A stretch of DNA of 64,000 nucleotides from Pseudomonas sp. Irchel 3E20 (GTDB taxonomy: Bacteria; Pseudomonadota; Gammaproteobacteria; Pseudomonadales; Pseudomonadaceae): positions 380,639-444,638 of the forward strand of contig NZ_FYEE01000002.1 of the NCBI RefSeq assembly GCF_900187645.1. Reading direction: 5' to 3'. Under the pieces are notes generated by a model. That model did not search any database, was not told where the DNA came from, and saw nothing but the letters and a program-made list of their open reading frames with translations. Below are positions 63,466-64,000 of the stretch, one piece after another. Made by a program: the position numbers and the translations under genes. Position 1 is the stretch's first letter. Each line of letters starts with the position of its first letter.

Positions 63466-64000
63466 ATGGCCGTCAAAGTAAGTATTGCCATGGTGTCAAT
63501 GATGCGGGCCGGGTTGGCCGATGGCCTGGGCGCCAAGTACCAGCGCCTGGCCGAGGCGGTGGCGGCGGGCATCGCCCAGGGTTTGATTGAGCCTGGTTGC
63601 AAGTTGCCACCGCACCGTTTGCTGTCCGACAGCCTGGGGGTGACCATCGGCACCGTCAGCCGTGCCTATGGCGAGTTGGAACGCCTGGGCCTGGTAGTGG
63701 CGCGGGTCGGCGACGGTACCTATGTGCGCGAGCAGGGCATGGAACGGGTACGTGACCAGGGCTTTCGCAATGTCGGCGATGAACCGCGCGCCTGCCTGGA
63801 CATGAGCCGCAACCAGCACATCCCCGGCCAGGAAACCGCCAGCATGGCCCGCACTCTGCAAACCCTGGCCGGTGACCGCGCGGCGTTGCAGGGCATGGGT
63901 GGCTACACCGCCGACGCCGGGCTATTGCGCTACCGCATGGCGGGTGCGCAGTGGATGCGTCACGGCGCCTTTGTGCCAGACCCGGCCCAGGTCATCTGCG
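63466..64000 (+). CDS. MocR/GntR-type regulator with aminotransferase-like domain (partial)
   Basis: The frame opens at ATG 63466 and leaves the window at its right edge (178 residues visible). It has a GntR winged helix at about 25-85 (KYQRLAEAVAAGIAQGLIEPG, LLSDSLGVTIGTVSRAYGELERLGLV) and then the start of a PLP-dependent aminotransferase-like fold (from about 110), giving the MocR layout. It is divergent from the EamA transporter and may regulate it with a PLP-derived or amino-acid effector. The C-terminal ~300 residues, including the PLP lysine, are outside the window. Confidence 0.85.
   Translation, partial: MAVKVSIAMVSMMRAGLADGLGAKYQRLAEAVAAGIAQGLIEPGCKLPPHRLLSDSLGVTIGTVSRAYGELERLGLVVARVGDGTYVREQGMERVRDQGFRNVGDEPRACLDMSRNQHIPGQETASMARTLQTLAGDRAALQGMGGYTADAGLLRYRMAGAQWMRHGAFVPDPAQVIC

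Overview
The window is chromosomal DNA of a fluorescent Pseudomonas, most likely of the P. fluorescens group. It is GC-rich throughout. It carries a pyoverdine iron-reduction operon (fpvGHJKCDEF), the acyclic-terpene (atu) degradation cluster, the Pseudomonas-type methylcitrate operon (GntR-prpB-prpC-acnD-prpF) and short REP palindromes typical of this group. There are no rRNA or tRNA genes, no CRISPR array, no insertion sequences and no prophage. The assignment comes from gene content and recognisable protein families; no database search was possible.

Layout. 1-6.4 kb: a truncated membrane sensor, then a BvgS/EvgS-like hybrid kinase with its LuxR-type regulator and a receiver-only protein. 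Three copies of one 10-bp motif lie upstream of these regulator genes. 6.6-12.7 kb: dGTPase, a YqjD/E/K-like membrane trio, an ammonium transporter and a Kef-type antiporter. 12.8-18.3 kb: a glutaredoxin-like protein, an SOS-box gene, a pseudouridine synthase, a small lipoprotein, mobA, moaB-moeA and yegS. 18.3-24.1 kb: a two-component pair, a degenerate HPt-like protein, cheV behind a sigma-28 promoter, a MOSC protein, ppnP and a DEDD exonuclease. 24.2-32.5 kb: atuF-E-D-C-A with divergent atuR. 32.5-36.3 kb: a lone periplasmic binding protein and a large beta-sandwich repeat protein split by a frameshift. 36.4-41.9 kb: dsbG, a TlpA-like protein and dsbD, divergent from a two-component system matching DsbRS. 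42.0-48.2 kb: the complete fpvGHJKCDEF operon. 48.5-52.1 kb: a HAD phosphatase, cysH, thrH and pabB. 52.3-55.4 kb: a three-gene ATP-grasp / inactive transglutaminase / retropepsin-like operon. 55.6-62.4 kb: the methylcitrate operon. 62.4-64.0 kb: an EamA-family transporter and a truncated MocR regulator.

How the genes work together. The fpv genes would reduce ferri-pyoverdine in the periplasm and pass the released iron to an ABC importer. The dsb genes form a periplasmic thiol-repair chain under a sensor known in P. aeruginosa to respond to copper. The atu genes take citronellyl-CoA to a shorter acyl-CoA through carboxylation of geranyl-CoA. The prp genes consume propionyl-CoA. Both catabolic clusters carry recognisable repressor operators. 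The least characterised parts are the 33.6-36.3 kb repeat protein, the 52.3-55.4 kb amidoligase-like operon, the SOS-controlled small gene near 13.2 kb and the HPt-like protein near 20.5 kb.
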